From NCBI RefSeq assembly GCF_008709575.1, contig NZ_VYIK01000005.1, positions 18,989 to 82,988 of the forward strand: DNA of 64,000 nt, written 5' to 3'. Positions 28,803 to 39,595 of the stretch are shown piece by piece. How positions within the stretch are numbered: position 1 is the first letter of the stretch; every line of letters starts with the position of its first letter. The notes beneath the pieces were generated by a model. The model saw nothing but the letters and a program-made list of their open reading frames with translations. It was not told the DNA's origin and did not search any database. This DNA is from Mycobacterium sp. GTDB taxonomy: Bacteria > Actinomycetota > Actinomycetes > Mycobacteriales > Mycobacteriaceae. The position numbers were made by a program, and so were the translations under genes.

Positions 28803-29483
28803 TTACCAGCCGCGTTCGCGCCATGCACCGAGACTGGGCCGCTCTGCGCCCAACGTGGTGTCGTCGCCGTGCCCGGGATAGACCACAGTGGTATCGGGGT
28901 AGACATCGAACACCCGTGTGGTGACGTCCTCGAGCAGTTGCGTGAAGTCGTCGGCCGTCCAGGTCTTACCGACACCGCCGGGGAACAGGCAGTCCCCGGT
29001 GAACAGTTGGGTGATCCCGCCGGTGGCCGGTCCGTCGAGTGCCAGCGCGATCGAGCCCGGCGTGTGGCCGCGCAGGTGGATGACGTCGAAGGTGAGCTCG
29101 CCGATCTGCACGGTGTCACCACCGGCGAGCAAACGGTCCGGCCGGACTGGCAGCGAGCCGGCGTCGATCGGGTTCGCGGCGGTCGGGGCGCCGGTGGCCC
29201 GGGCCAGGGCTTCCAGCGCCTGCCAGTGGTCGAAGTGCTGGTGGCTGGTGACGATCAGCGAGACCTTCGGAGCGTAGCGTCGCACCAGGTCGAGGAGGAA
29301 CTCGGCGTCGTTGGCGGCGTCGATCAGCAGAGTTTCCCCGGTCGCCGAACACGTCACCAGGTAGGTGTTGTTGTCCATCGGGCCCACCGACGCCTTGATG
29401 ATGGTGGCCCCCGGCAGCGTGCGGCGCGCGGCAGTGCCGGGTTCGACGTGCCCGGTGTAGTTGTCGTCGACGCGGGTTGTCAT
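28803..29483 (-). CDS. MBL-fold metallo-hydrolase (Rv1637c-like)
   Basis: 226 residues of the glyoxalase II-like metallo-beta-lactamase superfamily. The metal site reads [12 protein letters not shown], a variant of HxHxDH, with later conserved residues in [21 protein letters not shown] and [13 protein letters not shown]. Thus most metal ligands are present, and a two-metal hydrolase acting on a thioester or similar small molecule is plausible. ATG 29483 ([15 protein letters not shown]) is chosen over upstream starts that overlap uvrA. Divergent from uvrA. Confidence 0.85.
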   Translation of the reverse strand: MTTRVDDNYTGHVEPGTAARRTLPGATIIKASVGPMDNNTYLVTCSATGETLLIDAANDAEFLLDLVRRYAPKVSLIVTSHQHFDHWQALEALARATGAPTAANPIDAGSLPVRPDRLLAGGDTVQIGELTFDVIHLRGHTPGSIALALDGPATGGITQLFTGDCLFPGGVGKTWTADDFTQLLEDVTTRVFDVYPDTTVVYPGHGDDTTLGAERPSLGAWRERGW

Positions 29484-29547
29484 CAGCACCAGGTTACTGC
29501 TCGGACACTTAGCATGGGTGAGTGTTGCGTCGGCTGAAGGGAAGACT

Positions 29548-32454
29548 GTGGCTGACCGGTTGATCGTCCGGGGCGCGCGCGAGCACAATTTGCGCAGCGT
29601 CGACCTTGATTTGCCGCGCGATGCGTTGATCGTCTTCACCGGCTTGTCCGGCTCGGGCAAGTCGTCGCTGGCATTCGACACCATCTTCGCCGAGGGACAA
29701 CGCCGCTACGTGGAGTCGCTGTCGGCTTACGCCCGCCAGTTCCTGGGCCAGATGGACAAGCCCGACGTCGATTTCATCGAAGGTCTCTCCCCGGCGGTGT
29801 CCATCGACCAGAAGTCGACCAACCGCAATCCGCGCTCGACGGTCGGCACCATCACCGAGGTGTACGACTATCTGCGGTTGCTCTACGCCAGGGCCGGCAC
29901 TCCGCATTGCCCGGTCTGTGGTGAGCGGATCGCCCGTCAAACCCCGCAGCAAATCGTCGACCAGGTGTTGGCGATGCCGGAGGGTACCCGGTTTCAGGTG
30001 CTGGCCCCGGTGGTGCGCACCCGCAAGGGCGAGTTCGCCGACCTGTTCGAGAAGCTCAACAGCCAGGGCTACAGCCGGGTCCGGGTCGACGGTGTCGTGG
30101 CCCCGTTGACCGACCCGCCGAAACTGAAAAAACAGGAGAAGCACGACATCGAGGTCGTGGTAGACCGGCTCACCGTGAAGGCCAGCGCCAAACAGCGGCT
30201 CACCGATTCGGTGGAGACCGCGTTGGCCCTGGCCGACGGCATCGTCGTGCTGGAGTTTCCCGACGATCGGGTCCACGAGCACGACCGTCCCCGCGAACAG
30301 CGGTTCTCCGAGAAGCTCGCCTGTCCCAACGGTCACTCGCTGGCTGTCGACGATCTGGAGCCGCGGTCGTTTTCGTTCAACTCGCCCTATGGCGCCTGCC
30401 CCGAATGCAGCGGGCTCGGCATCCGCAAAGAGGTCGACCCCGACCTGGTGGTGCCCGATCCCGAGCTCACCCTGGCCGAAGGCGCGGTGGCCCCTTGGTC
30501 GATGGGTCACGCCGCCGAATATTTCACCCGGATGATGGCCGGCCTCGGCGAGACGATGGGCTTCGATGTCGACACCCCGTGGCGCAAGCTGCCGGCCAAG
30601 GCCCGCAAGGCGATCCTGGAAGGGTGCGACGAGCAGGTGCACGTGCGCTACCGCAACCGCTACGGGCGCACCCGCTCCTACTACGCCGACTTCGAAGGCG
30701 TGATGGCGTTCCTGCAGCGCAAAATGGCCCAGACCGAGTCCGAGATGATGAAGGAGCGCTACGAGGGCTTCATGCGGGACGTGCCGTGCCCGGAGTGCGG
30801 GGGCACGCGGTTGCGGCCGGAAATCCTGGCTGTGACGCTGGCGGCAGGAGAGCGTGGCCAGAAATCGATCGCCGAGGTGTGCGAGCTGTCGATCTCCGAA
30901 TGCGCGGATTTCCTGAGCTCACTGACCCTCGGGCCGCGAGAGCAGGCTATCGCCGGGCAGGTGCTCAAAGAGATCCAGTCGCGGTTGGGGTTTCTGCTCG
31001 ACGTCGGGCTGGAGTACCTCTCGCTGTCACGGGCCGCCGCCACACTGTCCGGCGGTGAGGCGCAACGTATCCGGCTGGCTACCCAGATCGGCTCGGGGCT
31101 GGTCGGTGTGCTGTACGTGCTCGACGAGCCGTCCATCGGACTGCATCAGCGTGACAACCGCCGACTCATCGAAACCCTCACGCGGTTAAGGGATTTGGGA
31201 AACACTCTGATCGTGGTAGAACACGACCAGGACACCATCGCGCATGCCGACTGGATCGTCGACATCGGCCCGGCCGCCGGCGAACACGGCGGGCGGATCG
31301 TGCACAGCGGAACCTACGAGGAGCTGCTGCGCAACAAGAACTCGATCACCGGCGCCTACCTGTCGGGTGCGCAAAGCATCCAGGTACCGGCGATCCGGCG
31401 CCCGGTCGACACGCGGCGGCAGCTGACGGTCGTCGGCGCGCGCGAGCACAATCTGCGCGATATCGACGTGTCCTTCCCGCTCGGCGTGCTCACCGCGGTG
31501 ACCGGGGTGTCCGGATCCGGAAAGTCGACGCTGGTCAACGACATCTTGGCGGCGGTGCTGGCCAACAAACTCAACGGCGCCCGCAACGTCCCGGGCCGAC
31601 ACACCCGGGTGACCGGTCTCGATCACGTCGACAAGCTGGTGCGGGTTGACCAGTCACCGATCGGACGCACCCCGCGATCCAACCCCGCCACCTACACCGG
31701 GGTGTTCGACAAGATCCGGACGCTGTTCGCCGCCACCACCGAGGCCAAGGTCCGCGGTTATCGGCCGGGCCGGTTTTCGTTCAACGTCAAAGGCGGTCGC
31801 TGCGAGGCGTGTTCGGGTGACGGAACCATCAAGATCGAGATGAACTTCCTGCCCGACGTCTACGTGCCCTGCGAAGTCTGCCACGGCGCCCGCTACAACC
31901 GGGAAACCCTCGAAGTGCATTACAAGGGCAAGACCATCGCCGCAGTGCTGGACATGTCGATCGAGGAGGCCGCGGAGTTCTTCGCGCCGATCACCGGGAT
32001 TCATCGCTACCTGCGCACTCTGGTCGATGTCGGCTTAGGCTATGTCCGGCTGGGTCAGCCCGCCCCGACGTTGTCCGGCGGCGAGGCACAGCGGGTGAAG
32101 TTGGCCTCGGAATTGCAGAAGCGCTCCACCGGTCGGACGGTCTACATCCTCGACGAACCCACCACCGGTTTGCATTTCGACGATATCCGCAGGCTGCTCG
32201 ATGTGATCAACGGCCTTGTCGACAAAGGTAATACGGTGATCGTCATCGAACACAACCTGGACGTGATCAAGACGTCGGACTGGATCATCGACATGGGACC
32301 CGAGGGGGGCGCCGAGGGCGGAACCGTGGTGGCAGTCGGCACGCCGGAGGATATCGCTGCGGTGCCGGAAAGTTACACCGGCAAATTTCTTGCCGAAGCG
32401 CTGGGGATGCCGGTCAGCGTCCCGCCGGGACCGCGGCGCCGGGTCAGCGCCTGA
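29548..32454 (+). CDS. uvrA: UvrABC system protein A
   Basis: DNA-damage sensor ATPase. 968 residues with two ABC modules: Walker [15 protein letters not shown] and [13 protein letters not shown]; signatures [14 protein letters not shown] and [14 protein letters not shown]; Walker [14 protein letters not shown] and [12 protein letters not shown]. Zinc-binding cysteine clusters are present ([37 protein letters not shown]). GTG 29548 follows a GAAGGGAAG site and starts at the family N-terminus [18 protein letters not shown] 29518 in the same frame is possible. Confidence 0.97.
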   Translation: MADRLIVRGAREHNLRSVDLDLPRDALIVFTGLSGSGKSSLAFDTIFAEGQRRYVESLSAYARQFLGQMDKPDVDFIEGLSPAVSIDQKSTNRNPRSTVGTITEVYDYLRLLYARAGTPHCPVCGERIARQTPQQIVDQVLAMPEGTRFQVLAPVVRTRKGEFADLFEKLNSQGYSRVRVDGVVAPLTDPPKLKKQEKHDIEVVVDRLTVKASAKQRLTDSVETALALADGIVVLEFPDDRVHEHDRPREQRFSEKLACPNGHSLAVDDLEPRSFSFNSPYGACPECSGLGIRKEVDPDLVVPDPELTLAEGAVAPWSMGHAAEYFTRMMAGLGETMGFDVDTPWRKLPAKARKAILEGCDEQVHVRYRNRYGRTRSYYADFEGVMAFLQRKMAQTESEMMKERYEGFMRDVPCPECGGTRLRPEILAVTLAAGERGQKSIAEVCELSISECADFLSSLTLGPREQAIAGQVLKEIQSRLGFLLDVGLEYLSLSRAAATLSGGEAQRIRLATQIGSGLVGVLYVLDEPSIGLHQRDNRRLIETLTRLRDLGNTLIVVEHDQDTIAHADWIVDIGPAAGEHGGRIVHSGTYEELLRNKNSITGAYLSGAQSIQVPAIRRPVDTRRQLTVVGAREHNLRDIDVSFPLGVLTAVTGVSGSGKSTLVNDILAAVLANKLNGARNVPGRHTRVTGLDHVDKLVRVDQSPIGRTPRSNPATYTGVFDKIRTLFAATTEAKVRGYRPGRFSFNVKGGRCEACSGDGTIKIEMNFLPDVYVPCEVCHGARYNRETLEVHYKGKTIAAVLDMSIEEAAEFFAPITGIHRYLRTLVDVGLGYVRLGQPAPTLSGGEAQRVKLASELQKRSTGRTVYILDEPTTGLHFDDIRRLLDVINGLVDKGNTVIVIEHNLDVIKTSDWIIDMGPEGGAEGGTVVAVGTPEDIAAVPESYTGKFLAEALGMPVSVPPGPRRRVSA

Positions 32455-32513
32455 CGGCGGGGGATACTGCCGCGGGCGACGTGTGCTGACCTGCCGGCCC
32501 GGGCGACGATCGG

Positions 32514-35500
32514 TTATCGCGGTTTGGCCAGCGGGAAGGGCAGCGTCTCGCGGATGCTGCGACCGGTGATGAGCATGATCACCCGGTCGACGCCCATCCC
32601 GAGACCGCCGGTGGGCGGCATCGCGTAGTCCATGGCCTGCAGAAAGTCCTCGTCGAGTTCCATGGCCTCCGGGTCCCCGCCGGCGGCCAGCAGCGATTGC
32701 TCCTGCAGCCGGCGCCGCTGCTCGACCGGATCGGTCAGCTCGCTGTAGGCGGTGCCCAACTCGATACCCCAGGCCACCAGGTCCCACCGTTCGGCCACGC
32801 CGCGCTTACTGCGGTGCGGCCGGGTCAGCGGCGACACCGATGTCGGGAAGTCGATGTAGAAGGTGGGCTGTTCGGTGCGTGCCTCGACCAGATGCTCGTA
32901 GAGCTCCAGCACCAGCGCGCCGGTATCCCACCGGGTCGGGTACGGGATTCGCGCGGCGTCGCACAGTTTGCGCAAGGTGGCCAGGCCCGTTCCGGGGTCG
33001 ACGTGCTCGCCGAGCGCCTCGGAGACCGCGTCGTGGACAGTTTTCACCGGCCAGCGCCCCGAGATGTCGACCGGTTCCAGGTTGGCGTCAGTGTCGGTTA
33101 GGCCGTTCGACGTTCGGGGACGCATCACCACGGCCGCGCCGTTGGCCGCTCGCGCGGCATTCTGAATCAGTTCCCGGCAACCGTCGATCCAACTCAGGTA
33201 GTCGGCGTGCGCCTGATAGGCCTCCAGCAGAGTGAATTCCGGATTGTGGCTGAAGTCGACGCCCTCGTTGCGAAACGCGCGGCCCAGCTCGAATATCCGC
33301 TCCACCCCGCCGACGCACAGTCGTTTGAGGTACAGCTCCGGCGCGATCCGCAGGTACAGGTCCAGGTCGTAGGCGTTGATGTGGGTGACGAACGGGCGTG
33401 CCGTGGCACCGCCGTGGACTTGCTGCAGGATCGGCGTCTCGACTTCGAGGAAACCCTTGGCGGTCAGCGTCTCGCGAATCGAGCGCAGCACGCTGCTGCG
33501 GGCGACGATCAGCTGCCGGGAATCGGCGTTGATCGCCAGGTCGACGTAACGACTGCGCACCCGGGCCTCAGGATCGGCCAAACCCTTCCACTTGTCGGGC
33601 AAGGGCCGCAGACACTTACCAATGAGCCGCCAGCCGTGCACGATCAGCGATCGGGTGCCCCGCTTGCTGAATCCCATCTGACCGGTCACCTCGATCAGGT
33701 CACCCAAATCGATGGCGCGCCTGAAATCTGCGGCACGGCTGTGTTCGAGCACCGCATTGTCCAGCAACACCTGCAGTTCCCCGGACCAATCGCGCAGCTG
33801 AGCAAACAGCACACCGCCGAAGTCGCGGATGCGCAGCACGCGGCCGGACACCGACAGAGTCACCTGGTCGTTGGCCGTCAGCGCCTGCGCGATCGTGTGA
33901 CTGGGCGGGACTCCTACCGGATAGGCGTCAACACCGTGGTTTTGCAGAGTCTGCAGCTTGTGGAGTCGGACGCGCATTTGTTGGGGAAGCCGACGGGGGA
34001 CGTCGCCCTCGGAAAGCCGGGCCTGCTCCAGTCCGGAGATGTCCGGCGCTGTGCCGTCGGGGTGCAAAAGTCCGGTGTTCATCAGCACTTGCGGCACGGC
34101 CGAGTGATGGCCGGTGTGGTGTCTGTTGCGGCGGCTGAACGGCAGTACCAGGAAACCTTCTGCGATCACCGACGCGACCCCTACCCGTGGAATCAGCCGG
34201 GCGTCCTCGTAGCAGGCGTAGCGGGGCAGCCATTCGGGCTGGTATTTCATGTTCGAGCGGTACAGCGTCTCCAGTTGCCACCAGCGCGAGAAGAACACCA
34301 GCAACCCGCGCCACAGCCGGGCGATCGGTCCGGCGCCGAGCTGGGCGCCCTGCTCGAACGCAGAGCGGAACATGGCAAAGTTCAGTGAAATACGGCTCAG
34401 CCCAAGCTTTTCCGCTTGTAAAGCGAGCTCGCTGACCATGAGCTCGATGGTGCCGTTGGGTGAGTCGGGGGATCGGCGCATCAGATCCAGCGAGACCCCG
34501 TTAGGACCCCAGGGCACCAGGGACAGCATCGCCGCCACCTGATTGTCCCGACCTATGGCCTCGACCAGCAGGCAGTCGGCGTCAGCCGGGTCACCGAGTC
34601 GCCCCAGCGCCATCGAGAAGCCCCGCTCGGTTTGGGTGTCTCGCCAGGCATCGGCAAGCGTGATCAGTTGTTCCATCTCCTCGGCAGCAATTTCGCCGTG
34701 ACGACGGATACGTATCGTCAGCCCGGCGCGGCGGGCCCGGGTGACCGCCTGACGTACTGCCCGCATGTCGGGGCCCGAGAGTTTGAATTCAGCGGTGTGC
34801 AGGATGGCCTCGTCGCCCAGCTCCAAAGCGTTCAAGCCGGCGTCCCGAAATGCTTTGGCCGCTTGCGCGCTGGCGCCCATCACCCCCGGCGCCCAGCCGT
34901 AGGTCTGGCACAGCCGCAGCCACGCGTCGATGGCCGCCGGCCACGCTCTCGGGTCGCCGACCGGGTCGCCGCTGGCCAGGCAGACCCCGACCTCGACGCG
35001 GTAGGTGATCGCGGCGCGGCCGCTGGGCGCGAAAATCACCGATTTGTCGCGGCGGGTGGCGAAGTAGCCCAACGAGTCGTTTTTCCCGAACAGCTCGAGC
35101 AAGCCACGGATGGCCGATTCATCCTCTCCGGTCAGCGCGTTCTCAGCGCGCTGAGATTGAAACAGTACGATGGCTGCGGCAGTCAGCGCGAGCGCACCGA
35201 AGAGCCCGAAGACCGCGTTGAGGACGAACTCGGGTCGGCCCGCGAAAAAGTTTTGGCCGAAGACGGCGAAGCCCACCACCCGGTTTGCCACGTAGGGCAG
35301 CCGGTCCGGCCGTTCCAGCGACCCCGGGAACAGCTCGACCAACCCCCAGGACAGCAGGATTCCGACTACCCACCCGGCGATGAGGACCGCCGCTGCCTTG
35401 TAGGGTGCGCCGCGGCGGACCTTGGCCCAAAATTGCGGGTAGCCCACGACCAGCAGCGCGATGGCGGCCGTGTGCAGCGCCAGCCCCAGGACTCCGCCGA

Positions 35501-35879
35501 CGACGTCCATCGAGGTGCGATCGCTGGCGACCAGATCTTCGATATTCAGCACCGCGGCAATGAGCAAGTTGCCGGTCAACAGCCACCAGGCGATGCGTTT
35601 GCGTGCAGTCAGCGCCGCGGCCAGCAACGCCAGCACGAACGACCAGGCGATGCTGGTGTCGGGGAAGTTGAACAGGTAGTCGTTGATGAACTCCCTTGGC
35701 ACCTTGATGACCCACCGAACCGGCGGCAACACGCTGGCGACCAGCGACAGGGTCGCGATGACGCCGACCGTCCAACCGGCGGCCGCAGGCAGCCAGGAGT
35801 ACCGGGACGCCGGCCGGCCGGTAGTAACTATCACAGGTGGCGAGGATATTCGCTCAATCGGGGAATTGCCCGTGAGCAC
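32514..35879 (-). CDS. lysX: Bifunctional lysyl-tRNA synthetase / lysyl-phosphatidylglycerol synthase LysX
   Basis: 1121 residues. The N-terminal part is membrane-embedded (about six helices to residue 230) and leads into a DUF2156 domain ([34 protein letters not shown]) that transfers lysine to phosphatidylglycerol. The C-terminal 500 residues are a class II LysRS, with an OB fold ([20 protein letters not shown]), motif 2 [17 protein letters not shown] and motif 3 [12 protein letters not shown]. In mycobacteria this fusion modifies membrane charge and peptide resistance. GTG 35879 is used; M. tuberculosis LysX is somewhat longer at the N-terminus. Confidence 0.95.
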   Translation of the reverse strand: MLTGNSPIERISSPPVIVTTGRPASRYSWLPAAAGWTVGVIATLSLVASVLPPVRWVIKVPREFINDYLFNFPDTSIAWSFVLALLAAALTARKRIAWWLLTGNLLIAAVLNIEDLVASDRTSMDVVGGVLGLALHTAAIALLVVGYPQFWAKVRRGAPYKAAAVLIAGWVVGILLSWGLVELFPGSLERPDRLPYVANRVVGFAVFGQNFFAGRPEFVLNAVFGLFGALALTAAAIVLFQSQRAENALTGEDESAIRGLLELFGKNDSLGYFATRRDKSVIFAPSGRAAITYRVEVGVCLASGDPVGDPRAWPAAIDAWLRLCQTYGWAPGVMGASAQAAKAFRDAGLNALELGDEAILHTAEFKLSGPDMRAVRQAVTRARRAGLTIRIRRHGEIAAEEMEQLITLADAWRDTQTERGFSMALGRLGDPADADCLLVEAIGRDNQVAAMLSLVPWGPNGVSLDLMRRSPDSPNGTIELMVSELALQAEKLGLSRISLNFAMFRSAFEQGAQLGAGPIARLWRGLLVFFSRWWQLETLYRSNMKYQPEWLPRYACYEDARLIPRVGVASVIAEGFLVLPFSRRNRHHTGHHSAVPQVLMNTGLLHPDGTAPDISGLEQARLSEGDVPRRLPQQMRVRLHKLQTLQNHGVDAYPVGVPPSHTIAQALTANDQVTLSVSGRVLRIRDFGGVLFAQLRDWSGELQVLLDNAVLEHSRAADFRRAIDLGDLIEVTGQMGFSKRGTRSLIVHGWRLIGKCLRPLPDKWKGLADPEARVRSRYVDLAINADSRQLIVARSSVLRSIRETLTAKGFLEVETPILQQVHGGATARPFVTHINAYDLDLYLRIAPELYLKRLCVGGVERIFELGRAFRNEGVDFSHNPEFTLLEAYQAHADYLSWIDGCRELIQNAARAANGAAVVMRPRTSNGLTDTDANLEPVDISGRWPVKTVHDAVSEALGEHVDPGTGLATLRKLCDAARIPYPTRWDTGALVLELYEHLVEARTEQPTFYIDFPTSVSPLTRPHRSKRGVAERWDLVAWGIELGTAYSELTDPVEQRRRLQEQSLLAAGGDPEAMELDEDFLQAMDYAMPPTGGLGMGVDRVIMLITGRSIRETLPFPLAKPR

Positions 35880-35903
35880 GCAGGGGACAAGATCGGCCGG
35901 GTA

Positions 35904-35931
35904 TTGGCCGCGGCATCAACACTGCTACACT
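35904..35931 (+). promoter_or_regulatory. Candidate promoter of the infC operon
   Basis: TTGGCC, 16 bp spacing, TACACT with TGC before it (extended -10). It lies about 320 bp before the infC start and would place both hairpins listed below in the leader RNA. Confidence 0.4.
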
Positions 35932-36031
35932 CATTGGTGCGACCGTCCCGGCGAAAGCCAGGGATAGCAAGTGGAGTCCCACTCCCACCGTTGGCCGCGG
36001 GACCTTTCCGCAGGCCTCAACGGTCCGGTCA

Positions 36032-36055
36032 CCGGCACCGTGCGGTGCCGGTTTT
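36032..36055 (+). terminator. Leader hairpin 1 upstream of infC (attenuator candidate)
   Basis: CCGGCACC-GTGC-GGTGCCGG is a perfect 8-bp stem with a 4-base loop followed by TTTT, an intrinsic-terminator shape inside the presumed infC leader. Confidence 0.6.
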
Positions 36056-36097
36056 GCGCACGCGCAGGCGGCTTCGGCTGCGACCGGTCGGCACAGG

Positions 36098-36121
36098 GCC
36101 CTGCTTATGCAGGGCTTTTTT
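36098..36121 (+). terminator. Leader hairpin 2 upstream of infC (attenuator candidate)
   Basis: GCCCTGC-TTAT-GCAGGGC is a perfect 7-bp stem followed by six T. Canonical U-tract terminators are uncommon in mycobacteria, so one ahead of infC strongly suggests transcription attenuation of the translation operon. The remaining 126 bases to infC include the ribosome-binding site. Confidence 0.7.
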
Positions 36122-36247
36122 GCTGATGGCGTGGTATCACCGCTGGATCCGACCCGGCCGGTCGCGACCGGAAAAACCTGCCCGGCGACGATACGGGCCG
36201 CGCCGCGGTCCGCAAAGGAGTCGGGCCACCGACATCAGGGAGGTCCC

Positions 36248-36844
36248 ATCAGCACTGAGACCCGCGTCAACGAGCGCATTCGCGTACCTGAAGTCCGGCT
36301 GATCGGCCCAGGAGGCGAGCAGGTAGGCATCGTGCGTATCGAAGACGCCCTCCGCGTTGCCGCCGACGCCGACCTCGACCTCGTTGAAGTTGCACCGAAC
36401 GCCAGGCCACCGGTCTGCAAGATCATGGATTACGGCAAGTTCAAATACGAGGCGGCGCAGAAAGCGCGGGAGTCTCGCAAACACCAGCAGCAGACCGTTG
36501 TCAAGGAACAAAAGCTGCGCCCCAAGATTGACGATCACGACTACGAGACGAAAAAGGGTCACGTGATCCGGTTTTTGGAGGCGGGATCTAAGGTCAAGGT
36601 GACAATCATGTTCCGCGGACGTGAGCAGTCGCGGCCCGAGTTGGGCTATCGGCTGTTGCAGCGCCTGGGCGCCGACGTCGCCGACTACGGATTCATCGAG
36701 ACCGCGGCCAAGCAGGACGGCCGCAACATGACCATGGTGTTGGCGCCGCACCGCGGTGCGAAGACTCGGGCCAGAGCGGCACAGCAAGCCGGGAGTCCGG
36801 CGGCCGTGCCCGCGCCCGCCGGCGAGACCCAATCATCGAAGTGA
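36248..36844 (+). CDS. infC: Translation initiation factor IF-3
   Basis: About 198 residues: N-domain [19 protein letters not shown], linker helix with [19 protein letters not shown], and C-domain [21 protein letters not shown]-3 prevents subunit joining and rejects non-AUG starts. The coding similarity begins at [10 protein letters not shown], with ATC 36248 preceded by AGGGAGG at 4-base spacing. This rare start is expected, because infC autoregulates through a non-AUG initiator. A longer in-frame ATG at 36107 lies within terminator hairpin 2 and is not supported. Confidence 0.95.
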   Translation: MSTETRVNERIRVPEVRLIGPGGEQVGIVRIEDALRVAADADLDLVEVAPNARPPVCKIMDYGKFKYEAAQKARESRKHQQQTVVKEQKLRPKIDDHDYETKKGHVIRFLEAGSKVKVTIMFRGREQSRPELGYRLLQRLGADVADYGFIETAAKQDGRNMTMVLAPHRGAKTRARAAQQAGSPAAVPAPAGETQSSK

Positions 36845-36864
36845 CACCGCAGAACTGAGGACAG

Positions 36865-37059
36865 ATGCCCAAAGCCAAGACTCACAGCGGAGCCTCTAAG
36901 CGGTTCCGGCGCACCGGAACCGGCAAGCTGGTGCGCGAGCAGGCCAATCGCCGGCACCTCTTCGAGCACAAGCCGAGCACCCGCACGCGTCGGCTGGAGG
37001 GGCGCACCGGGGTGTCGGCCAACGACGCCAAGCGGGTCAAGAAACTGCTGAACGGGTGA
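36865..37059 (+). CDS. rpmI: 50S ribosomal protein L35
   Basis: 64 residues, very basic, starting [20 protein letters not shown], the L35 signature. It lies 20 bp after infC in the usual infC-rpmI-rplT order. Confidence 0.97.
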   Translation: MPKAKTHSGASKRFRRTGTGKLVREQANRRHLFEHKPSTRTRRLEGRTGVSANDAKRVKKLLNG

Positions 37060-37107
37060 CCGAAGCCCCGGGCCGGGTCCGGGTCAGGCGCAACCCGGCA
37101 CCATGGG

Positions 37108-37137
37108 GACAAACGAGGACAAACGAGGACAAGCGAG
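37108..37137 (+). repeat. Three 10-bp tandem repeats before rplT
   Basis: GACAAACGAG, GACAAACGAG and GACAAGCGAG follow one another, with a partial fourth unit GATAGG before the rplT ATG at 37152. Each unit ends in GAG next to G, giving repeated Shine-Dalgarno-like GAGG motifs at exact 10-base spacing. Confidence 0.7.
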
Positions 37138-37151
37138 GATAGGAACATCCA

Positions 37152-37541
37152 ATGGCACGCGTGAAGCGGGCGGTCAACGCCCAGAAGAAGCGGCGCACCA
37201 TCCTGAAAGCCTCGCGAGGCTATCGCGGTCAACGCTCCCGCCTCTACCGCAAGGCTAAAGAGCAGCAACTGCATTCGCTCAACTATGCCTACCGCGACCG
37301 GCGAGCGCGCAAGGGCGAATTCCGCCGGCTGTGGATCTCCCGGATCAACGCTGCAGCCCGCGCCCACGACATCACTTACAACCGGTTGATCCAGGGGCTC
37401 AAAATGGCCGGTGTCGAGGTCGACCGTAAAAACCTCGCCGACATCGCGGTGACCGATCCCGCAGCGTTCACCGCTTTGGTCGAAGCCGCCAAGGCCGCAC
37501 TGCCCGAGGACGTCAACGCACCCTCCCCAGAGGCCGCCTAG
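37152..37541 (+). CDS. rplT: 50S ribosomal protein L20
   Basis: 129 residues. The N-terminus [18 protein letters not shown] and the core [15 protein letters not shown] with [17 protein letters not shown] are typical of L20, which binds 23S rRNA and in several bacteria represses its own operon. ATG 37152. It follows rpmI after 92 bp that contain the tandem repeats listed above. Confidence 0.97.
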   Translation: MARVKRAVNAQKKRRTILKASRGYRGQRSRLYRKAKEQQLHSLNYAYRDRRARKGEFRRLWISRINAAARAHDITYNRLIQGLKMAGVEVDRKNLADIAVTDPAAFTALVEAAKAALPEDVNAPSPEAA

Positions 37542-37556
37542 TCCAGGCTCGCGGCG

Positions 37557-38339
37557 GTGCTCACTCAGCGCTCGGCCCGGGTGGCCGCGGCGGTGAAATT
37601 GCATCGGCAGGTGGGCCGTCGGCGCGCCCGACGGTTTCTGGTGGAGGGCGCCCATCTTGTGGAAGCTGCAGCCGAGCGCGGACTGATCCGGGATCTGTTC
37701 GTCACCGAATCGGCGTCGCGCCGCTACGCCCCTCTGCTCGCCGAGCTGAACGCACCGCTGCATCTGGTGACCGAGCAAGCCGCGAAAGCATTGTCAGACA
37801 CCGTGACCCCGGCCGGCCTGGTGGCAGTATGCGACCTGCCCACGACCCGTTTGGCCGAGGTACTGGCCGGATCACCCCGACTGGTCGCGGTCGCGGCGAC
37901 GATCGGCGAACCCGGCAACGCGGGCACCCTGATTCGCACCGCCGACGCGATGGGCGCCGGGGCGGTGATATTCGACGGGGACAGTGTCGACCCCTACAAC
38001 GGCAAATGCGTGCGCGCCTCCGCGGGCAGCATCTTCGCCGTCCCGGTCGTGGTGGTGGCTGAGATCTTGGCGACGGTGGGCGCGCTGCAAGCCGTCGGGT
38101 TGCAGGTGCTGGCCGCCACCGTGGATGGCGAGCTGTGCCTGGAGGACGCAGAGTTGGGCCGTGCCACGGCGTGGCTGTTCGGCTCCGAATCCCGCGGACT
38201 ACCCGAGGAGCTGGCCGGGCGGGCCGATCACCGAGTCCAGATCCCGATGTCGGGCGGGGCGCAAAGCCTCAACGTCACTGCGGCCGCAGCCATCTGTCTA
38301 TATCAGAGTTCGCGGGCACAACGACGGTTGCCGGGATAG
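37557..38339 (+). CDS. tsnR: TrmH/SpoU-family rRNA 2'-O-methyltransferase
   Basis: 260 residues. An N-terminal RNA-binding substrate domain precedes the SPOUT knot with TIGEPGNAGTLIRTADAMGA, LFGSESRGLPEEL and IPMSGGAQSLNVTAAAAI, which supply the SAM-binding trefoil. It lies 15 bp after rplT, as in other mycobacteria. The exact rRNA nucleotide is not certain; the name follows Rv1644. GTG 37557. Confidence 0.88.
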   Translation: MLTQRSARVAAAVKLHRQVGRRRARRFLVEGAHLVEAAAERGLIRDLFVTESASRRYAPLLAELNAPLHLVTEQAAKALSDTVTPAGLVAVCDLPTTRLAEVLAGSPRLVAVAATIGEPGNAGTLIRTADAMGAGAVIFDGDSVDPYNGKCVRASAGSIFAVPVVVVAEILATVGALQAVGLQVLAATVDGELCLEDAELGRATAWLFGSESRGLPEELAGRADHRVQIPMSGGAQSLNVTAAAAICLYQSSRAQRRLPG

Positions 38340-38340
38340 C

Positions 38341-39396
38341 TCACGCTGCCGTGCCGTGACCCGGCCGCCTGCCGGCGGGCCTCAGGCCGGCCAGCGCAAA
38401 GGTATTGTGCACCAGCGACCCGGCACGTTCGATGATCGTTCTGCGGGGCGGAAAGTAGTGCATCGGCAGCCCACGGCGGTCCCGCGGCGGCGCCACGAAT
38501 CGGGGCGCCTCCACCAACGGAGCGTCGGCCGGAATCCGGCCCGCCGCGCGGCGGTAGGCGGCCAGCGCACGGGGATGCAGCCGGATCTCGTCGGGCACGG
38601 CCAAAAACGCCAGCTCGACCGCTTTGCCGAAGAGCCGCAGTAACACCTCGTCGCCGGGAGTCCACCGCAGTCCTGCCTTTTCTCGAACAGGCGGGTCGAA
38701 AAGCCCGGCCGCGATCCAGCGCTGCCCGACCGCCAACGGCTTGAACAACTGATCCCACAGCGGCGTGGGCAGCAGCACGAACTTCGGCTTAGGAATGCGT
38801 ATCTGGAAGATGTCCAGCGTGGCCTGGTTCATCTCCAGCACGTCACGGCACACGTGGTCCCAGTACTGCTGAAACTCTTCCCAGGTTTTGGGCACCGGCC
38901 GCATGCTCATCCCGTACATCCGGTACCACTGCACATGCTCGTCGAAGAGCTGGCGTTTCTCGGCCTCGGTCAGCCCGCCGCAGAAATACTCGGCCACCTT
39001 GATCACCAGCATAAAAAATGTGGCGTGGGCCCAGTAGAAGGTCTCCGGGTTGAGTGCATGGTAGCGACGGCCGGCCCGGTCGACACCCTTGATCGTGTGG
39101 TGGTATCTCTTGATCTGCTCGCCGGTTTGTGCGGCGCGGTCGCCGTCGTAGACCACACCCATGATCGGATACACCGAACGGGCCACCCGCTGCAGCGGTT
39201 CGCGCAGCAGGATCGAATGATGCTCGACTCCGGCGCCCAGTTCCGGGTACATGTTCTGGATCGCGCCGATCCACACGCCCATCATCCCAGTGCGTAAATC
39301 GCCGAAATACTTCCAGGTCAGCGAATCCGGCCCGAGCGGACCGGTATGGGTGGCCGCCTCGGCTGCGGCGGACGTCATCGATGTTGTCGTGGTCAT
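38341..39396 (-). CDS. DUF2236 (MpaB/latex-clearing-protein-like) oxygenase
   Basis: 351 residues. DUF2236 includes rubber oxygenase Lcp and fungal MpaB', haem-dependent oxygenases. Landmarks are YPELGAGVEHHSILLREPLQ, ALNPETFYWAHATFFMLVI, FDEHVQWYRMYGMSMRPVP and WDHVCRDVLEMNQ. The WAHAT histidine is the probable metal/haem ligand region. The substrate here is unknown. ATG 39396 (TTTTSMTSAAAE) is chosen over GTG 39417. A palindrome about 45 bp upstream suggests control by a TetR-type repressor. Convergent with tsnR, only one base apart. Confidence 0.82.
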   Translation of the reverse strand: MTTTTSMTSAAAEAATHTGPLGPDSLTWKYFGDLRTGMMGVWIGAIQNMYPELGAGVEHHSILLREPLQRVARSVYPIMGVVYDGDRAAQTGEQIKRYHHTIKGVDRAGRRYHALNPETFYWAHATFFMLVIKVAEYFCGGLTEAEKRQLFDEHVQWYRMYGMSMRPVPKTWEEFQQYWDHVCRDVLEMNQATLDIFQIRIPKPKFVLLPTPLWDQLFKPLAVGQRWIAAGLFDPPVREKAGLRWTPGDEVLLRLFGKAVELAFLAVPDEIRLHPRALAAYRRAAGRIPADAPLVEAPRFVAPPRDRRGLPMHYFPPRRTIIERAGSLVHNTFALAGLRPAGRRPGHGTAA

Positions 39397-39439
39397 CGCG
39401 ACCTTTCGGCTCCTCAACCTCCCTCTTCACGATAATGTT

Positions 39440-39455
39440 GACAACGTATGTTGTC
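39440..39455. promoter_or_regulatory. Palindromic operator upstream of the DUF2236 gene
   Basis: GACAAC-GTAT-GTTGTC has perfect 6-bp arms. On the minus strand it falls between TAGACA (a possible -35) and CATTAT or TATCGT (possible -10s), so a bound dimer would block the promoter. TetR-family operators often look like this. No regulator gene adjoins. Confidence 0.5.
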
Positions 39456-39595
39456 TATGATTTCGGGGGTGCGCCGCAGTTCCTCCAAGTGCCGCGCTGC
39501 CCGAACCGGGCCCCGACTCATTCCGCGGCGACCACACCCCCGTCTGCAGCCAGTCGATGGCGGATAGCAGGCTTAGTCGGGCATAGTAGAGACCG

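Noticed and set aside
36107..36247. N-terminal extension of IF-3 from ATG 36107
   Set aside because: The codon lies in the loop of terminator hairpin 2 and the added residues have no similarity; the ATC with AGGGAGG fits better.
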